Shown: positions 62,960-64,000 of the stretch, piece after piece
How positions within the stretch are numbered: position 1 is the first letter of the stretch
Layout of the letters: each line of letters begins with the position of its first letter
Assembly: GCF_017168255.1 (NCBI RefSeq)
Contig: NZ_JABFAP010000001.1
Location: forward strand, 2,598,449-2,662,448
Direction: 5' to 3'
Length of the DNA: 64,000 nucleotides
Source: Agrococcus sp. KRD186
Lineage (GTDB): Bacteria > Actinomycetota > Actinomycetes > Actinomycetales > Microbacteriaceae
Made by a program: the position numbers and the translations under genes
Notes under the pieces: generated by a model
What the model saw: only the letters and a program-made list of their open reading frames with translations
What the model was told of the DNA's origin: nothing
The model's database searches: none

Positions 62960-64000
62960 ATGGCTTTGCCCGACCGGCAGACACGTGCCGAGCGAGCTCC
63001 TTCGCGCGGTCGCAGGCTGCGCCTGGGCATTGCCGCGAGCCTCGCGGTCGGCGCCATGCTCGCCACGCTGGTCACGCCGGGCGTGCCGGCTGCGGAGGCC
63101 GTCGACGAGTACGGCTTCCCGACCTGGGCCGAGGTGGAGGCCGCGCGCGGCAACGTCGCCGCCAAGAATCAGCAGATCAGCGACATCCGCGCCCTCATCT
63201 CCCAGCTGGAGACGGATGCCGCCGACGCGCAGGCGCTCGCCGATCAGCGCGCGGCCGAGGCGATCGAGGCGCAGCGCGTCTACGACGAGGCGGTCGCCGT
63301 CGCCGAGCGGCTGCAGGAGCAGGCCGACGAGGCGACGGAGCGTGCCGAGCAGTCGCAGCGTGCGGCGGGGCAGCTCGCGGCGCAGCTCGCGCGCTCCGGC
63401 GGCACCGGCGACATGAGTGCCGAGCTCTTCGCCAATCCCGGCTCGGCCGACACCTGGCTGTACCGGCTCGACATGATCGACCGGGTCGCCGGCACGGCGG
63501 ACACGCTCTACGAGCAGGCGCAGCAGGACGCGAACACGGCCCAGTCGCTGCAGGACCAGGCCGCCGTCGCCCGCGACGCGCTGCAGGAGCTCAAGGAGGC
63601 CGCTGACGCCGCGCTCGTGGCCGCGCAGGAAGCCGCTGCGGCCGCGCAGGCCGCCGTCGAGGCGCAGCAGGAGCACCGCGTCGAGCTCGAGGCGCAGCTC
63701 ACGGTGCTGGTCGAGAACCGTGCCGCGACCGAGGACGACTACCAGGCCGGGCAGCGGCACCGGGCCTGGCTGGCCGAGGAGGAGCGGAAGCGCCGCATCC
63801 GCGAGGCGCAGGAGCGAGAGGCGGACCGTCAGCGCGCGATCGCTGAGCAGCAGCGGCTCGCCGAGGAGGCCGCGCGCAACAACGCCGGCAGCGGCGGCGC
63901 CGGGAGCAGCGGCGGCGGCTCCACGGTGCCCGTCACGCCCCCCGCGAGCAGCGGCTGGGTGACCCCGCACTACGGCCGCGTCACGTCCAGCTACGGCTGG
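62960..64000 (+). CDS. exported coiled-coil protein, probably M23-type peptidoglycan hydrolase (3' end outside window)
   Basis: The frame stays open to base 64000 (347 codons, incomplete). A signal peptide (basic RGRRLRLGIAASLAVGAML, cleavage near PAAEAVDEYG) is followed by about 260 residues of coiled coil (EVEAARGNVAAKNQQISDIRA, RLQEQADEATERAEQSQRAA, LAEEERKRRIREAQEREADR), then a Gly/Ser linker and the start of a globular domain (SSGWVTPHYGRVTSSYGW). The GRVTSSYGW-type beginning is that of M23 LytM-like endopeptidases, the NlpD/EnvC-like activators being related. ATG 62960 follows GGGACGACC. The catalytic residues lie beyond the window. Confidence 0.75.
   Translation, partial: MALPDRQTRAERAPSRGRRLRLGIAASLAVGAMLATLVTPGVPAAEAVDEYGFPTWAEVEAARGNVAAKNQQISDIRALISQLETDAADAQALADQRAAEAIEAQRVYDEAVAVAERLQEQADEATERAEQSQRAAGQLAAQLARSGGTGDMSAELFANPGSADTWLYRLDMIDRVAGTADTLYEQAQQDANTAQSLQDQAAVARDALQELKEAADAALVAAQEAAAAAQAAVEAQQEHRVELEAQLTVLVENRAATEDDYQAGQRHRAWLAEEERKRRIREAQEREADRQRAIAEQQRLAEEAARNNAGSGGAGSSGGGSTVPVTPPASSGWVTPHYGRVTSSYGW

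Overview
The window reads as chromosome of a very GC-rich Gram-positive actinobacterium. GTG starts are common and there is one TTG start. tRNA genes mostly lack an encoded CCA, and several promoters put a TANNNT -10 box only 6-7 nt before the start codon, as in leaderless mRNAs. The gene families (CE1758/CE1759 flavin pair, DUF222/HNH protein, TreY/TreZ, YrdB, GlxA-type AraC regulator, DUF2993) fit Microbacteriaceae, perhaps an Agrococcus-like genus. That placement is inference; no rRNA is present.

Left part (1-26 kb), ordinary chromosome. It holds a cytochrome b-type membrane subunit (cut by the window edge), a TauE/SafE exporter and a MarR+MFS efflux pair. At 4.6-9.9 kb a histidine kinase/response regulator pair is flanked by two paralogous APH-fold phosphotransferases and a small exported Ala/Pro-rich protein, with a shared 22-bp motif in the two promoter regions. 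Next come an LLM monooxygenase/FMN reductase/MarR operon, an MFS transporter, PoxB, a nucleobase permease, a second TPP enzyme, a short UvrA-like ATPase, an alpha/beta hydrolase, a SufR-like regulator divergent from a DoxX-like protein, a lipoate ligase with swapped domain order, a TerC protein and a small GNAT-like protein.

26.2-34.2 kb is an integrated mobile element of about 8.0 kb in the 3' part of a tRNA-Gly(CCC) gene, bounded by a perfect 42-bp direct repeat. A conventional tyrosine integrase lies at the left end. Then come a translationally coupled operon (excisionase-like HTH protein, two small proteins, prim-pol primase, D5-like ATPase), a probable iteron origin, a small protein, and at the right end a second tyrosine recombinase with three tandem core-binding domains. 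A 260-bp MITE-like insertion lies upstream of the operon. No cargo gene is recognisable, so it looks like a minimal replicating integrative element or phage-satellite-like island.

Right part (34-64 kb): VOC, DUF2993, GNAT, EamA and ABC-transporter genes; a glycogen-to-trehalose cluster (GlgX, TreY, membrane protein, TreZ); a lipoprotein, a YrdB-like protein and an HNH protein; a GlxA-type regulator beside two related tiny membrane proteins; an amidohydrolase; and a lipid block (acyl-CoA oxidase-like, desaturase, acyltransferase). It ends with an FMN-barrel protein, an F420-dependent-reductase-like protein, a tRNA Glu-Asp-Phe cluster, and an exported coiled-coil protein (probably an M23-type envelope hydrolase) running off the end.

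Intergenic spaces carry many short tandem or palindromic repeats, and a GGATGCG/CGCATCC oligomer seems unusually frequent inside genes.
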